A stretch of 64,000 bases of DNA from Azophilus sp965221465. GTDB lineage: Bacteria > Pseudomonadota > Gammaproteobacteria > Pseudomonadales > Azotimanducaceae. Below the pieces are notes generated by a model that was not told the origin of the DNA, made no database searches, and saw only the letters and a list, made by a program, of their open reading frames with translations. The stretch covers positions 2,294,001 through 2,358,000 of the forward strand of contig OZ244892.1 in the NCBI GenBank assembly GCA_965221465.1, given 5' to 3'. The position numbers and the translations under genes are program-made. Of this stretch, positions 53,588-61,837 are shown one piece after another (position 1 is the first letter of the stretch; each line of letters opens with the position of its first letter).

Positions 53588-54018
53588 GTCCTCTGTTCTC
53601 CTTTAAGTCCGCCAACCGGGCAGTCGAACGGAAAGGTTCGCTCCCGAATGCCCATTCCGGCCGGGCACGGCATCGCCCCGCCCTGTCCTCCCGGAATCGT
53701 TCCTGTCGGACTATAGACCGATTGTGCGCCGGTCGCCTAGCCCGACCTGTTCGTGAACAAACGTAGTGAGGGCGACAAGCGGTCGTGCTACTGCTAGAGT
53801 GCCCGGGACGGAATCGGGGACGGGGTCGCGCCATGAGTGAAATCGTCGGGCATCCGCTGGCCATGAACGGCGAGGACCCATCGATCCCTGGCCGCGACGT
53901 CCACCCTCAGGCGCCGCCGGCCGTCGCCCGGCAGACGCGGGTACGGCGTTTCGAACAGGTGTTGCACGACTACCGAAACTGCGACCCGCCGGGCAGGTCC
54001 CTTTGAGCAGGGGCACCC
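53588..54018. other. Intergenic region between EF-G paralogue and TetR gene
   Basis: 431 bp. An ATG-started frame of 57 codons (53,833-54,006; MSEIVGHPLAMNGEDPSIPG) has no ribosome-binding site and no recognisable similarity, so it is not called a gene. The region should contain the promoters of the leftward GTPase and the rightward regulator. Confidence 0.4.
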
Positions 54019-54696
54019 ATGACCAAGGAAAGCAGCAATAAAGCGGCAACGTCCAGAAAGGACTCCCGAGCCTCGATACTGAACGGGGCGGAAAGCGTAT
54101 TCTCGGAAAAGGGGTTCTACGGCGCCACCACGCGCGATATCGCCGACCGGTCCGGGGTGCACCTCGGGCTCCTGGGCTATTACTTTCCGACCAAGCTGGA
54201 TCTTTACCGCGCGGTTATCACGCGCCGGGCAGAGGAGTACTGCAACCCCATTCGGGAATCCCTGCAGTCCGCCCGGGGCGACGGGGACTGGTCGTCGGTA
54301 CCGGTTTCGGATCTCATCCGGGCACTTTTCAGGCCCATCGTCGAACTGTCCCTGAACGGCGGGCCGGGATGGAAGAACTACATTCGATTGCTCGCCCGCG
54401 CCGCCAACTCCCGTCGCACCGAGCCCTACGTACAGACCTACATGGAAACATTCAACCCGGTCAGCCTCGAGTTGATCGACATACTCCGCAAGCGTTTCCC
54501 CAATGCCGCCCCCGAAGACATCTACTGGTCCCAGAGCTTTCTGGCGGGCTCCATAAACTACGCCCTGATCGAAACCGAGGCGATCGACCGGTACTCGGAC
54601 GGCCTGTGCCGGTCGTCGGACCTGGAAACGGTTCTGGAGAAGTTTGCCCCGTTTTTCGCCGCAGGCATTTCCCGGCTGGCGGAAGGCGACGGTTGA
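54019..54696 (+). CDS. TetR-family transcriptional regulator
   Basis: 225 residues. The N-terminal helix-turn-helix is ILNGAESVFSEKGFYGATTR, DIADRSGVHLGLLGYYFPTK, LDLYRAVITRRAEEY. The C-terminal ligand domain (PGWKNYIRLLARAANSRRTE; NAAPEDIYWSQSFLAGSINY) looks like the fatty-acid/ester-responsive subgroups but cannot be assigned. No obvious target operon is adjacent: an EF-G paralogue is upstream and an interrupted repeat plus IS110 downstream. Confidence 0.88.
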   Translation: MTKESSNKAATSRKDSRASILNGAESVFSEKGFYGATTRDIADRSGVHLGLLGYYFPTKLDLYRAVITRRAEEYCNPIRESLQSARGDGDWSSVPVSDLIRALFRPIVELSLNGGPGWKNYIRLLARAANSRRTEPYVQTYMETFNPVSLELIDILRKRFPNAAPEDIYWSQSFLAGSINYALIETEAIDRYSDGLCRSSDLETVLEKFAPFFAAGISRLAEGDG

Positions 54697-54771
54697 CGCA
54701 CCGACCCCGGCCGCTTGCTGCCCTCGGCCGACGGTGTGGACAATCCCCCTGGCTCGCATGAAACAAATATT

Positions 54772-54905
54772 CAAGTTATTGATTTTAAAGCACTCACTGA
54801 CGTGGAGAGCCGTGGCTTCGATCCGGCGCCGAGAACCAGTATGCGGTACGTGCATGCGGCGCACCAGGCGGCGGCGCTTACCGCGACGATAGGCGCAGGC
54901 ACAAG
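54772..54905. repeat. Dispersed hairpin element, copy C, left half
   Basis: CAAGTTATTGATTTTAAAGC at the left edge, then the left 32-base arm at 54,831-54,862 and the first half of the loop, ending in ACAAG (54,901-54,905). The remaining half resumes at 56,299 after the IS110 element. Joining across ACAAG rebuilds a copy colinear with A and B. Confidence 0.85.
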
Positions 54906-55015
54906 TATCCATGTTGTCAAATCTATTTTTTCCGTGTCTTCGTGCAGCTCCTCAAGTAGGTGATTCGATGCCGTGTCAGTGGGCAGTTCCAGCGCCCCGA
55001 ACGAGGGGGTCAATC

Positions 55016-55093
55016 GCCGGGCCGTTGCCCCTGGGGCCCCGACTCCGGTCGCTGACGCTCCCTGCGCCGAGGCCCCAGGGGCAACGGCCCGGC
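55016..55093. terminator. Long perfect hairpin downstream of the transposase gene
   Basis: Two 23-base arms (55,016-55,038 and 55,071-55,093), perfectly complementary and G+C-rich (core GGGCCGTTGCCCCTGGGGCC), with a 32-base loop, ending 10 bases from the transposase stop. There is no T-run, so it may be a transcription barrier, an insulator against read-through or part of the element's recombination end. Confidence 0.6.
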
Positions 55094-55102
55094 ACCACAC
55101 AC

Positions 55103-56068
55103 TCACGCCGGTGCGCACTCCGGCGTACCCAGCGGCTTCGGCGACCAAAGTCGATCCTGGGCCAGCAACGCATTGGCCAGTATCAGCATCTTGCGCATGA
55201 TCGCGGTGAGCGCCACCTTCGACGGCTTGCCGCGCTCCCGGAGTTCTCGATACTTGCGAGCGAAGTCCGGGTTGTGACGAAGCGCGGCGACCGACGCCAT
55301 GTAGAGCAGACGCCGCGGCCTGAACCGGCCACCCCGGATATAGCTGCGCCCCTTCCAGGCCCCGGACTCCCGAGTGACCGGCGCCAACCCCGCCAGGCTG
55401 GCGACCGCTTTGCTGTCGAGGGTACCCAACTCCGGCATGTCCGCAAGCAGGCCGGCGGCGGTGACTGCCCCGATCCCCGGGATGGAGGTCAGTATCTCGG
55501 CCTGGCGCGCCAACTCCGTGTCGTCGGCGATCAACTTTGCGACCTCGGCGTCCAACGCCTTGATTTGCCGATCGATTTGCTTCAGCCGGTTGCGCAACTG
55601 TCGCTTCAACAGCGCATAACGGACGTGCTTCTGTCGGTTCAGCGCCGCCGTACGGTCCTTGATCAGCCCATCCCGAGCCGTGTGCAGTTCGTCCAGATCG
55701 CGCCGCGTCGGCGACGCCAACTGCAGCGGTCGCAACTCAATCGCCGCGCCCATCTGCGCCAGGACGCGGGCGTCCACCGCATCCGTCTTGGCTTCCTGGC
55801 CTTGCGCCTGGGCGAAGCGCCGCGCCCACTTGGCGTTCACTCGCGACAGCGGCAGCCGCTCGGCCAACGCCTCCTCGAAGGCGCGGTGCCACGGCCCGGT
55901 GGACTCGTAGACCACGCAGTCCACGGAGGGTCCCACCCACTGCGCCAGGGCGTCGAACCCGGTGGTGCTGTTCGCGAATCGCGTCGCCTCGCCGTCCGAG
56001 TGTCGGTAGGCATCGAGATGCAATTTGGAGATATCCACCCCCACGGTATTACGGGTATGATCATTCAT
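55103..56068 (-). CDS. IS110-family transposase
   Basis: 321 residues from ATG 56068. The N-terminal RuvC-like DEDD domain shows TVGVDISKLHLDAYRHSDGE, CVVYESTGPWHRAFEEALAE and AKTDAVDARVLAQMGAAIEL-type acidic residues (EAKTDAVDARVLAQMG). A coiled-coil linker follows (LLKRQLRNRLKQIDRQIKAL), then the C-terminal Tnp domain ILTSIPGIGAVTAAGLLADM, LAGLAPVTRESGAWKGRSYI with the nucleophilic Ser region, and LLYMASVAALRHNPDFARKY. It appears intact. Confidence 0.95.
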   Translation of the reverse strand: MNDHTRNTVGVDISKLHLDAYRHSDGEATRFANSTTGFDALAQWVGPSVDCVVYESTGPWHRAFEEALAERLPLSRVNAKWARRFAQAQGQEAKTDAVDARVLAQMGAAIELRPLQLASPTRRDLDELHTARDGLIKDRTAALNRQKHVRYALLKRQLRNRLKQIDRQIKALDAEVAKLIADDTELARQAEILTSIPGIGAVTAAGLLADMPELGTLDSKAVASLAGLAPVTRESGAWKGRSYIRGGRFRPRRLLYMASVAALRHNPDFARKYRELRERGKPSKVALTAIMRKMLILANALLAQDRLWSPKPLGTPECAPA

Positions 56069-56293
56069 AGTTTCTTGGCTCCTGGGCTTGTCATTCGGGC
56101 CTTTATGCCCACGTATCCATTCAGGACGTCGGGAAACGACGGTGGCGACCAAACTCGTGCACGGCCCCTAAGGCCTAGCCTCAAACGGTCCGCCACCGCC
56201 CCCGTCGCCGGTCTCGACCGGCGGCGGGTGGACCCATCCCAAGGGTCCACCGAGGTGGAGCTTAACAGGGGTCCACGTGGGGAGATTAAACAG
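56069..56293 (-). ncRNA. Candidate bridge RNA region of the IS110 element
   Basis: 225 bp of non-coding DNA upstream of the transposase, where IS110-group elements encode their bridge (guide) RNA. It contains several stem-loops: GGTGGACCC/GGGTCCACC (56,227-56,235 with 56,243-56,251, 7-base loop), GCCGGT-CTCG-ACCGGC, and CCACGTGG near the element end. I did not define target- and donor-binding loops. The placement is established family knowledge, the RNA itself is inferred. Confidence 0.4.
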
Positions 56294-56298
56294 ACAAG

Positions 56299-56369
56299 CC
56301 TCAACAGCGCCGCATACACGCACCGCACACCGGTTCTCTCCCAGGGGTTGTCAGGTGTTCCTTGCGCGT
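56299..56369. repeat. Dispersed hairpin element, copy C, right half
   Basis: Continues copy C after the IS: the right arm (GCGCCGCATACACGCACCGC onward, 56,307-56,338), then CCCAGGGGTTGTCAGGTGTTC, which extends the similarity to copy A beyond that shared with copy B. It ends about 70 bp from the recJ stop. Confidence 0.85.
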
Positions 56370-56441
56370 CCTCGTCCCGGCGCGCGGGGGTCGAAACTCG
56401 CTGATCGCGCCAGCTTTCTGCCGCGGACGACCGGGTTGTCG

Positions 56442-58205
56442 TCACCCGCGCGCCTGCACGTGCTCGAGGCGCAGTTGCACCGTCGGCGCGTCGCCGTAGT
56501 CATCGACATCCAGTCTGTAGACTGCGTGCAGACGGTCGGCGTCGGGTAGCGGCGGCTGATCGAAGGCGATGGCATCGACGAGCCGATCGCCGGTCTTGAG
56601 AACGAGCTTCAGGTGTGTCTCGCCCACCACGCGCTGGTTGACGATGTCGAATTCACCGTGGAACGAGGGCTCCGGGAACGCCTGCCCCCAGGGGCCCCCC
56701 TCGGCGAGACGGATCGCGTTCTCCAGCGAGATCTCGGAAGCCGCGAGCTGCCCGTCGGTTTCGACGCTGGCCTGCAATGCCGACGCCGGCAGGCGGTCGC
56801 GGACGGCGCGGTCGAAGGCTTGCGCGAACCGCTCGTAATGGACGCGCCGGATGGAGAGCCCTGCGGCCATGGCGTGGCCACCGAACCTGGCGAGCAATCC
56901 CGGATTGCTGCCGGCCAGGGAATCGAGCGTGTCGCGGATATGCAAGTCCGGCACGGAGCGCGCCGAACCCCGCAACGCCTGCGGGTCCGATTCGCCGGCA
57001 GGCGCGAAGGCGACAACGGGCCGGTTGATGCGTTCACGCAGGCGACCCGCGACGATGCCGACGATGCCCTGGTGCCAACCGGGGTCGAACACGGATACCC
57101 CGTAGCAGTCGTCCACGGCACTTGCCCGATCGTTCACGATCAGTTCCGCCTCCGCGACCATGGCCTCCTGCAGTTTCCGCCGGGTTCGATTCAGTTCGTC
57201 CAGGGCCGCTGCGTGCCGTCGTGCCGCGTCGAGGGATTCCGCCAGCAGGCAGCGGATGCCGAGCGACATGTCTTCCAGGCGTCCGGCGGCATTCAGCCTG
57301 GGGCCGATGTAGAAACCCAGGTCCGACGCCCGCATCCCGGCGAGGCTCCTTCGGGAAACTTCGGCCAGTGCCTGGATGCCCGGCCGGCACCGGCCCCTGC
57401 GCATGCGCATCAGGCCCTGGTGAACCAGGGTGCGATTGTTCCGGTCCAGGGGCACCACGTCGGCGACCGTACCCAGGGCAACCAGGTCGAGCCAATCGGC
57501 AAGGTTGGGCAGGTTCAGCCCGCGCTCGTCGAACCAGCGCGACTCGCGCAGCATGCGGCGCACGCGGGCGAGCACGAAGTAGATGACGCCCACGCCGGCA
57601 AGGGCCTTGCTGGAAAAACCGCATCCCGGCACGTTGGGGTTGACGATGGCGTATGCGGGCGGCAGCTCGCTGCCCGGCAGGTGGTGATCGGTGACGATGA
57701 CATCGACGCCGGCAGCGTTGGCCCGCTCGACTCCGTCGACACTGGAGACGCCATTGTCCACCGTGACCAGCAGGTCCGGGTTCCTGGCCAACGCCACCCG
57801 CACGATTTCCGGCGAGAGGCCATAACCGAACTCGAAGCGGTTCGGCACCACGAAGTCGACCTGCTCGGCGCCGAAGGCATGCAGAACCGATACGCCGAGA
57901 GCCACCGATGTCGCGCCGTCGGCATCGAAGTCGCCGACGAACAGAATGCGCTCGCCCTGCCGCACCGCTCGTGCGATCCGGTCTGCCGCCCTGTCGATAT
58001 CCCGCATCGGCGCCGGGTCCGCGAGCCCCTGCAGCGACCGTTGCAGTTCGTCTGCGGCGGTGACGCCGCGATTGCCGTACACCCTGCGCAACAAATCGGG
58101 AACGCCGGGCAGATCCGGCAGGGGGCCGTCTCGCTCGAGTATCGCCAATGGCGAATCGGCGTGTGACAAGACAACGGTCAGTCGAAATGCTCCACCCGCA
58201 GGCAC
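56442..58205 (-). CDS. recJ: Single-stranded-DNA-specific exonuclease RecJ
   Basis: 5'-3' ssDNA exonuclease in recombination and mismatch repair. 587 residues from GTG 58205 (overlapping hom by 28 bp); TTG 58169 would give 575 residues without overlap. DHH phosphoesterase motifs: ILFVGDFDADGATSVALGVS, LLVTVDNGVSSVDG, VIVTDHHLPGSELPPAYAIV, and DHHA1 domain RFGGHAMAAGLSIRR. The position downstream of hom resembles thrA/hom-recJ-prfB blocks of other gammaproteobacteria, though prfB here lies 5 kb away across an IS. Confidence 0.94.
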   Translation of the reverse strand: MPAGGAFRLTVVLSHADSPLAILERDGPLPDLPGVPDLLRRVYGNRGVTAADELQRSLQGLADPAPMRDIDRAADRIARAVRQGERILFVGDFDADGATSVALGVSVLHAFGAEQVDFVVPNRFEFGYGLSPEIVRVALARNPDLLVTVDNGVSSVDGVERANAAGVDVIVTDHHLPGSELPPAYAIVNPNVPGCGFSSKALAGVGVIYFVLARVRRMLRESRWFDERGLNLPNLADWLDLVALGTVADVVPLDRNNRTLVHQGLMRMRRGRCRPGIQALAEVSRRSLAGMRASDLGFYIGPRLNAAGRLEDMSLGIRCLLAESLDAARRHAAALDELNRTRRKLQEAMVAEAELIVNDRASAVDDCYGVSVFDPGWHQGIVGIVAGRLRERINRPVVAFAPAGESDPQALRGSARSVPDLHIRDTLDSLAGSNPGLLARFGGHAMAAGLSIRRVHYERFAQAFDRAVRDRLPASALQASVETDGQLAASEISLENAIRLAEGGPWGQAFPEPSFHGEFDIVNQRVVGETHLKLVLKTGDRLVDAIAFDQPPLPDADRLHAVYRLDVDDYGDAPTVQLRLEHVQARG

Positions 58206-59470
58206 CTGATCTCGCCGACGACTTCCGGCACGGCCTGCACCTCGGCAATGGCCGCGTCGATCACTGCCTGGCGAACGCTGTCGGTCAGAATGACGATCGG
58301 CACCCAGGACGATCGGTCACTGCCGCCATTGATGCGCACGGCCCGTTCGCGTTGCACGGCGCCTTCGATGCTGATTTTTCGATCGCCGAGAATCCTGGCC
58401 ACCTTGCCGAATACGCCCGGTGCATCCCGGGCCGGTATGCGCAGGTAGAAGGCTGACCGGATGTCGCCCATGGGAATGGTCCGACGCTTTAGCTGCCCCG
58501 AGCGGTACGCCGGCATCTCTCCCCGGGCAATGGCAATCAGATCGGCGACCACCGAAGACGCAGTCGGTGCACCACCTGCCCCGGCGCCGTGGAACAGGGC
58601 CGGTCCGGCCGCATCGCTCTCCACCAGAACCGCGTTCATGACGCCGCGGACCTGCGCCAGCATGCCGGCTTCGGGGACGAGCGTCGGATGCACGCGGGCC
58701 TCGATGCCGTCTTCGCCCCGGCGCGCGATACCCAGGTGCTTGATGCCGTAGCCCAGTTCGGCGGCATACCCGATGTCTTCCGCGGTGATGCCGGCAATGC
58801 CTTCCGTGAAGATGCCTTCCATGCCGAATTCCACGTCGAAGGCGAGCGCCGCGAGTATCGAGAGCTTGTGCGCCGCATCGATGCCCTCCACGTCGAAGGT
58901 CGGATCGGCTTCCGCGTAGCCGAGTTGCTGTGCCGCCGCCAGGGCATCCGCGAAGGTCGAACCCTGTTCCGTCATGGCCGTCAATATGTAGTTCGACGTG
59001 CCGTTGATGATGCCGGCAACCGTTTGCACCGGGCTGGCCGCAAGCCCCCGGGTCAGCGCCCCGATAATCGGAATGCCACCGGCGACGGCGGCCTCGAAGC
59101 CGAGACCCACCCCCTGCTTATCGGCGGTTGCAAGCAGCTCGTCACCATGACGGGCGATGATTGCCTTGTTTGCCGTCACCACCGGTTGCCGACGCGCCAA
59201 CGCATCCCGCACCAGGCGAAGCGCCCGATCCTCGCCGCCGATCAGTTCGACCACCACATCCACATCCGAACCGTGCAGGGACTCGAGATCGGTGGAAAAA
59301 CGAGCGCCCATGAGTTCAATCTGCGGACGCGGGGTTCGGCTGGCGACCCTGGCCAGCGTCAACGGGCGGCCGGCTTGACGCTCGACTTGAGCGCTTGCTG
59401 TCGTCAGCAGATCGACGACGCTTCGAGCAACGGTTCCCAGGCCGGCAATGCCGATACGCAACGGTTGCAA
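58178..59470 (-). CDS. hom: Homoserine dehydrogenase
   Basis: NAD(P)H reduction of aspartate semialdehyde for threonine, methionine and isoleucine synthesis. 430 residues from TTG 59470 (MQPLRIGIAGLGTVARSVVD), just after the dsbC stop; another TTG at 59506 overlaps dsbC. VVTANKAIIARHGDELLATA, VAGIINGTSNYILTAMTEQG and GYAEADPTFDVEGIDAAHKL are catalytic-domain motifs; a C-terminal ACT domain (FYLRIPARDAPGVFGKVARI) suggests feedback control. It is monofunctional, with no aspartokinase domain. Confidence 0.95.
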   Translation of the reverse strand: MQPLRIGIAGLGTVARSVVDLLTTASAQVERQAGRPLTLARVASRTPRPQIELMGARFSTDLESLHGSDVDVVVELIGGEDRALRLVRDALARRQPVVTANKAIIARHGDELLATADKQGVGLGFEAAVAGGIPIIGALTRGLAASPVQTVAGIINGTSNYILTAMTEQGSTFADALAAAQQLGYAEADPTFDVEGIDAAHKLSILAALAFDVEFGMEGIFTEGIAGITAEDIGYAAELGYGIKHLGIARRGEDGIEARVHPTLVPEAGMLAQVRGVMNAVLVESDAAGPALFHGAGAGGAPTASSVVADLIAIARGEMPAYRSGQLKRRTIPMGDIRSAFYLRIPARDAPGVFGKVARILGDRKISIEGAVQRERAVRINGGSDRSSWVPIVILTDSVRQAVIDAAIAEVQAVPEVVGEIRCLRVEHFD

Positions 59471-59483
59471 GGCACGGCCCCGG

Positions 59484-60209
59484 TTACAGCCCGAGTGCCC
59501 GGGCAAGCTCTTCCGCCGGTAGATACCCCGGGATCAGACGGCCGTCTTCGGTCACGAGCGCCGGCGTTCCGGAAACGCCGATCCGCTTGCCGAGTTCCAT
59601 CTGCGCGCCTACCGGGTTGGGGCAGGACCGTGGTGGAATGCTGTTTCCCATCTTCAGTTCGGTGATGGCCCGATGCGGGTCACTCGAGCACCAGGCCGAG
59701 ACGGTCTTGTCGTAGGAACCGGAACCCACGCCCGCGCGGGGAAAGGCCAGGTAACGTACTTCGACGCCCAGCGCGTTGATCTCTGTCATCTCCTGGTGCA
59801 GCTTGCGGCAGTACCCGCAATCCACGTCGGTAAAGACGTTGACGTGGGCCTTGGGTTCGCCCTCCGGGGAAAACACGATCATTTCGTTCTTGCCGACACT
59901 TGCGAGCAACTCACGCCGCTTCTCGGCCCGAATCGAGTCGGTGAGATTGACGATTCCCCTGCCTTGCAGCGAGTACATGTCGCCCGTGAACAGGAACCGG
60001 CCGTCGGCGGTGCCGTAGAGCACATTGCCGTCTTCGAGTTCGATGGCCAGCATCCCGTCGAACGCCGTCTCCGCCACCGATGCAATGGGCAGATTGGGCT
60101 GCAGTTCGTTCAGCCTGGCGACGAGCGCGTCGCCCGGGGCCGCCTGCAGCATCGGCGCTGCAACGGCGGTCGCAAGCAGGAACGGGAGCAGACGGGCGTA
60201 TCGGGTCAT
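59484..60209 (-). CDS. dsbC: Thiol:disulfide interchange protein DsbC
   Basis: Periplasmic disulfide isomerase. 241 residues with a signal peptide (LLPFLLATAVAAPMLQAAPG), an N-terminal dimerisation domain (IELEDGNVLYGTADGRFLFT) and a thioredoxin domain with active-site DVDCGYCRKLHQEMTEI; the second Cys pair is in AWCSSDP and PPRSCPNPV, and the cis-Pro loop is GVSGTPALV. It is followed closely by hom. Confidence 0.94.
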   Translation of the reverse strand: MTRYARLLPFLLATAVAAPMLQAAPGDALVARLNELQPNLPIASVAETAFDGMLAIELEDGNVLYGTADGRFLFTGDMYSLQGRGIVNLTDSIRAEKRRELLASVGKNEMIVFSPEGEPKAHVNVFTDVDCGYCRKLHQEMTEINALGVEVRYLAFPRAGVGSGSYDKTVSAWCSSDPHRAITELKMGNSIPPRSCPNPVGAQMELGKRIGVSGTPALVTEDGRLIPGYLPAEELARALGL

Positions 60210-60274
60210 TGAAGCCTCTCGAGCGGAACAGGCAGCCGACGACGGTCCGGCCGCGCAAACTCGGATTTTAGCCC

Positions 60275-60291
60275 GAATCCGTCACCAACTT
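60275..60291. repeat. 17-mer core repeat (copy 3)
   Basis: GAATCCGTCACCAACTT, one mismatch from the core, directly followed by the 100-bp tandem array. It lies in the dsbC-xerD gap. Confidence 0.7.
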
Positions 60292-60304
60292 CCTGCTGCG
60301 GACG

Positions 60305-60530
60305 CCGAAGCAGTGCTTCGGCTCGGCTCACCACTTCGCAACGGTCGTCTGCCCGGTGTCTGAAACAGCTGGCCCCGCAACCAGTTGCGGGGCGTCGCCA
60401 CCTGCCGAAGCAGTGCTTCGGCTCGGCTCACCGCTTCGTAACGTTCGACTACCCGGTGGGCGTGACAGCTGGCCCCGCAACCAGTTGCGGGGCGTCGCCA
60501 CCTGCCGAAGCAGTGCTTCGGCTCGGGCTT
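60305..60530. repeat. 100-bp tandem repeats with two hairpins per unit
   Basis: Units start at 60,305, 60,405 and 60,505 (the third partial). Each has CCGAAGCAGTGCTTCGG (7-bp stem, 3-base loop) and CCCCGCAACCAGTTGCGGGG (9-bp stem, 2-base loop). The stems are identical between units while the stretch between them varies (CCACTTCGCAACGG versus CCGCTTCGTAACGT). The array fills most of the 339-bp gap downstream of xerD and upstream of dsbC. Confidence 0.85.
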
Positions 60531-60548
60531 CGCCCGACCGGTGGCGAC

Positions 60549-61490
60549 TCAACCGCGCGGGTGATGGGTTTGGTGCAGGTCTTTCAGTCGTGCCTGAGCA
60601 ACGTGGGTATAAATCTGCGTCGTGGAAAGATCCGCATGGCCGAGCATCATCTGCACGGCCCGCAGATCGGCCCCATGGTTCAACAGGTGGGTCGCGAACG
60701 CGTGCCGCAGGGTGTGCGGAGATATGGGAACGTAAATCCCGGCCTTCAATGCGTAGCGCTTCACCGCGTACCAGAACGTCTGCCGGGTCATGGCCCGCCC
60801 GCGGCGGCTCGGAAACAGCGCCTCGGTACGCTCGCCGGACAGTTCGCGGCGGCCGTCGCGAACGAAACGTTCGACCCAGTCCAAAGCTTCCTCACCCACC
60901 GGCACGAGCCGCTCCTTGCCGCCCTTGCCCACCGTTCGGACGATGCCCTGGCGAAGATTGAGCGAAGCGGTACCCAGCGAGACGAGTTCCGAGATGCGCA
61001 GGCCCGTGGCATAAAGCAGTTCGAGCATGGCCCGGTCGCGAAGGCCGATGGCCGTATCCGTATCCGGTGCTTGCAACAGGGCGACCACCTGGCTTTCCGA
61101 CAACGATCCGGGTAACGGCCTGCCAAGAGCCGGGTGTTCGATGTGTGCCGCCGGGTCGCTGGGCATCCTGCCCCGGGCCACGTTGTGACGGTAGAACCCC
61201 TTGATGCACGACAGCCAGCGCGCCGAACTCGTGGCCCGGTAGCCGCCCTCGTAACGCCTGGCCAGCACGCTCAGGAGATCCGGCTCCTCGACCTCGAGCA
61301 GGTCCTTGTCCACTTCCCGTGCCAGGGATTCGAGGTCGCGACGATACGCCGCAAGGGTATTCTCGCTCAGCCCTTTCTCGAGCCAGACCTCGTCGATGTA
61401 GCGATCGATGGCGGGCGTGTCGGATGTTGCGCCGGCAGTCTGCGGCGGCGACTGGCCGCCGCTGTCTGCCGAGCCCCGGTTTCGGGTCAC
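60549..61490 (-). CDS. xerD: Tyrosine recombinase XerD
   Basis: Chromosome dimer resolution at dif with XerC. 313 residues from GTG 61490, which overlaps the rplS stop (GTGA). A SAM-like N-terminal domain (DRYIDEVWLEKGLSENTLAA; FYRHNVARGRMPSDPAAHIE) precedes the catalytic domain: Arg in YATGLRISELVSL, Lys in TVGKGGKERLVPV, ISPHTLRHAFATHLLNHGAD, MMLGHADLSTTQIYTHV with the nucleophile Tyr. XerC cannot be excluded from sequence alone, but a dsbC-xerD neighbourhood is usual. Confidence 0.9.
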   Translation of the reverse strand: MTRNRGSADSGGQSPPQTAGATSDTPAIDRYIDEVWLEKGLSENTLAAYRRDLESLAREVDKDLLEVEEPDLLSVLARRYEGGYRATSSARWLSCIKGFYRHNVARGRMPSDPAAHIEHPALGRPLPGSLSESQVVALLQAPDTDTAIGLRDRAMLELLYATGLRISELVSLGTASLNLRQGIVRTVGKGGKERLVPVGEEALDWVERFVRDGRRELSGERTEALFPSRRGRAMTRQTFWYAVKRYALKAGIYVPISPHTLRHAFATHLLNHGADLRAVQMMLGHADLSTTQIYTHVAQARLKDLHQTHHPRG

Positions 61491-61837
61491 ACCTTCTCTT
61501 TGATGCGCGCGGCGCGTCCCGAACGCTCGCGCAGATAGTAGAGCTTGGCTTTGCGCACATCGCCACGGCGTTTGACGGTGATCGATGCAATGAGCGGGCT
61601 GTGCGCCTGAAAGGTGCGTTCCACACCCACACCATGGGAAATCTTGCGCAACGTGAACGAGGAATTCAGACCGCGGTTGCGCTTGGCGATGACGACGCCT
61701 TCGAAGGCCTGCAGGCGCTCGCGAACGCCTTCGCGCACCCTGACCTGCACCACGAGGGTGTCTCCTGCCGAGAAGTCGGGGATGTCGGTCTTCAGCTGTT
61801 CGCTTTCGAGTTCTTCGAGAATTCTGTTTCTACGCAT
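61487..61837 (-). CDS. rplS: 50S ribosomal protein L19
   Basis: 116 residues. DIPDFSAGDTLVVQVRVREG, QAFEGVVIAKRNRGLNSSFT, RKISHGVGVERTFQAHSPLI and AKLYYLRERSGRAARIKEKV are standard L19. ATG 61837 overlaps the trmD stop by eight bp; last ribosomal gene of the rpsP-rimM-trmD-rplS unit, with xerD coupled after it. Confidence 0.97.
   Translation of the reverse strand: MRRNRILEELESEQLKTDIPDFSAGDTLVVQVRVREGVRERLQAFEGVVIAKRNRGLNSSFTLRKISHGVGVERTFQAHSPLIASITVKRRGDVRKAKLYYLRERSGRAARIKEKV

Larger units (their letters stand above)
54906..56298. mobile_element. IS110-family insertion sequence
   Basis: About 1,393 bp including one copy of the flanking ACAAG, which occurs at 54,901-54,905 and 56,294-56,298. 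It contains one transposase gene on the minus strand with about 200 bp of non-coding DNA on each side and no terminal inverted repeats that I can see, which is usual for IS110. The insertion point is the loop of a hairpin repeat; IS110 elements are known for guided, sequence-specific insertion, often into repeats. The boundaries are inferred by comparison with the two intact repeat copies. Confidence 0.82.

Noticed and set aside
53833..54006. 57-codon frame upstream of the TetR gene
   Set aside because: No ribosome-binding site, no recognisable family, Pro/Arg-rich composition typical of random high-G+C frames.
60305..60530. Possible CRISPR array (regular 100-bp repeats)
   Set aside because: The full 100 bp repeats, not a short repeat with unique spacers; only 2-3 units; no cas genes.
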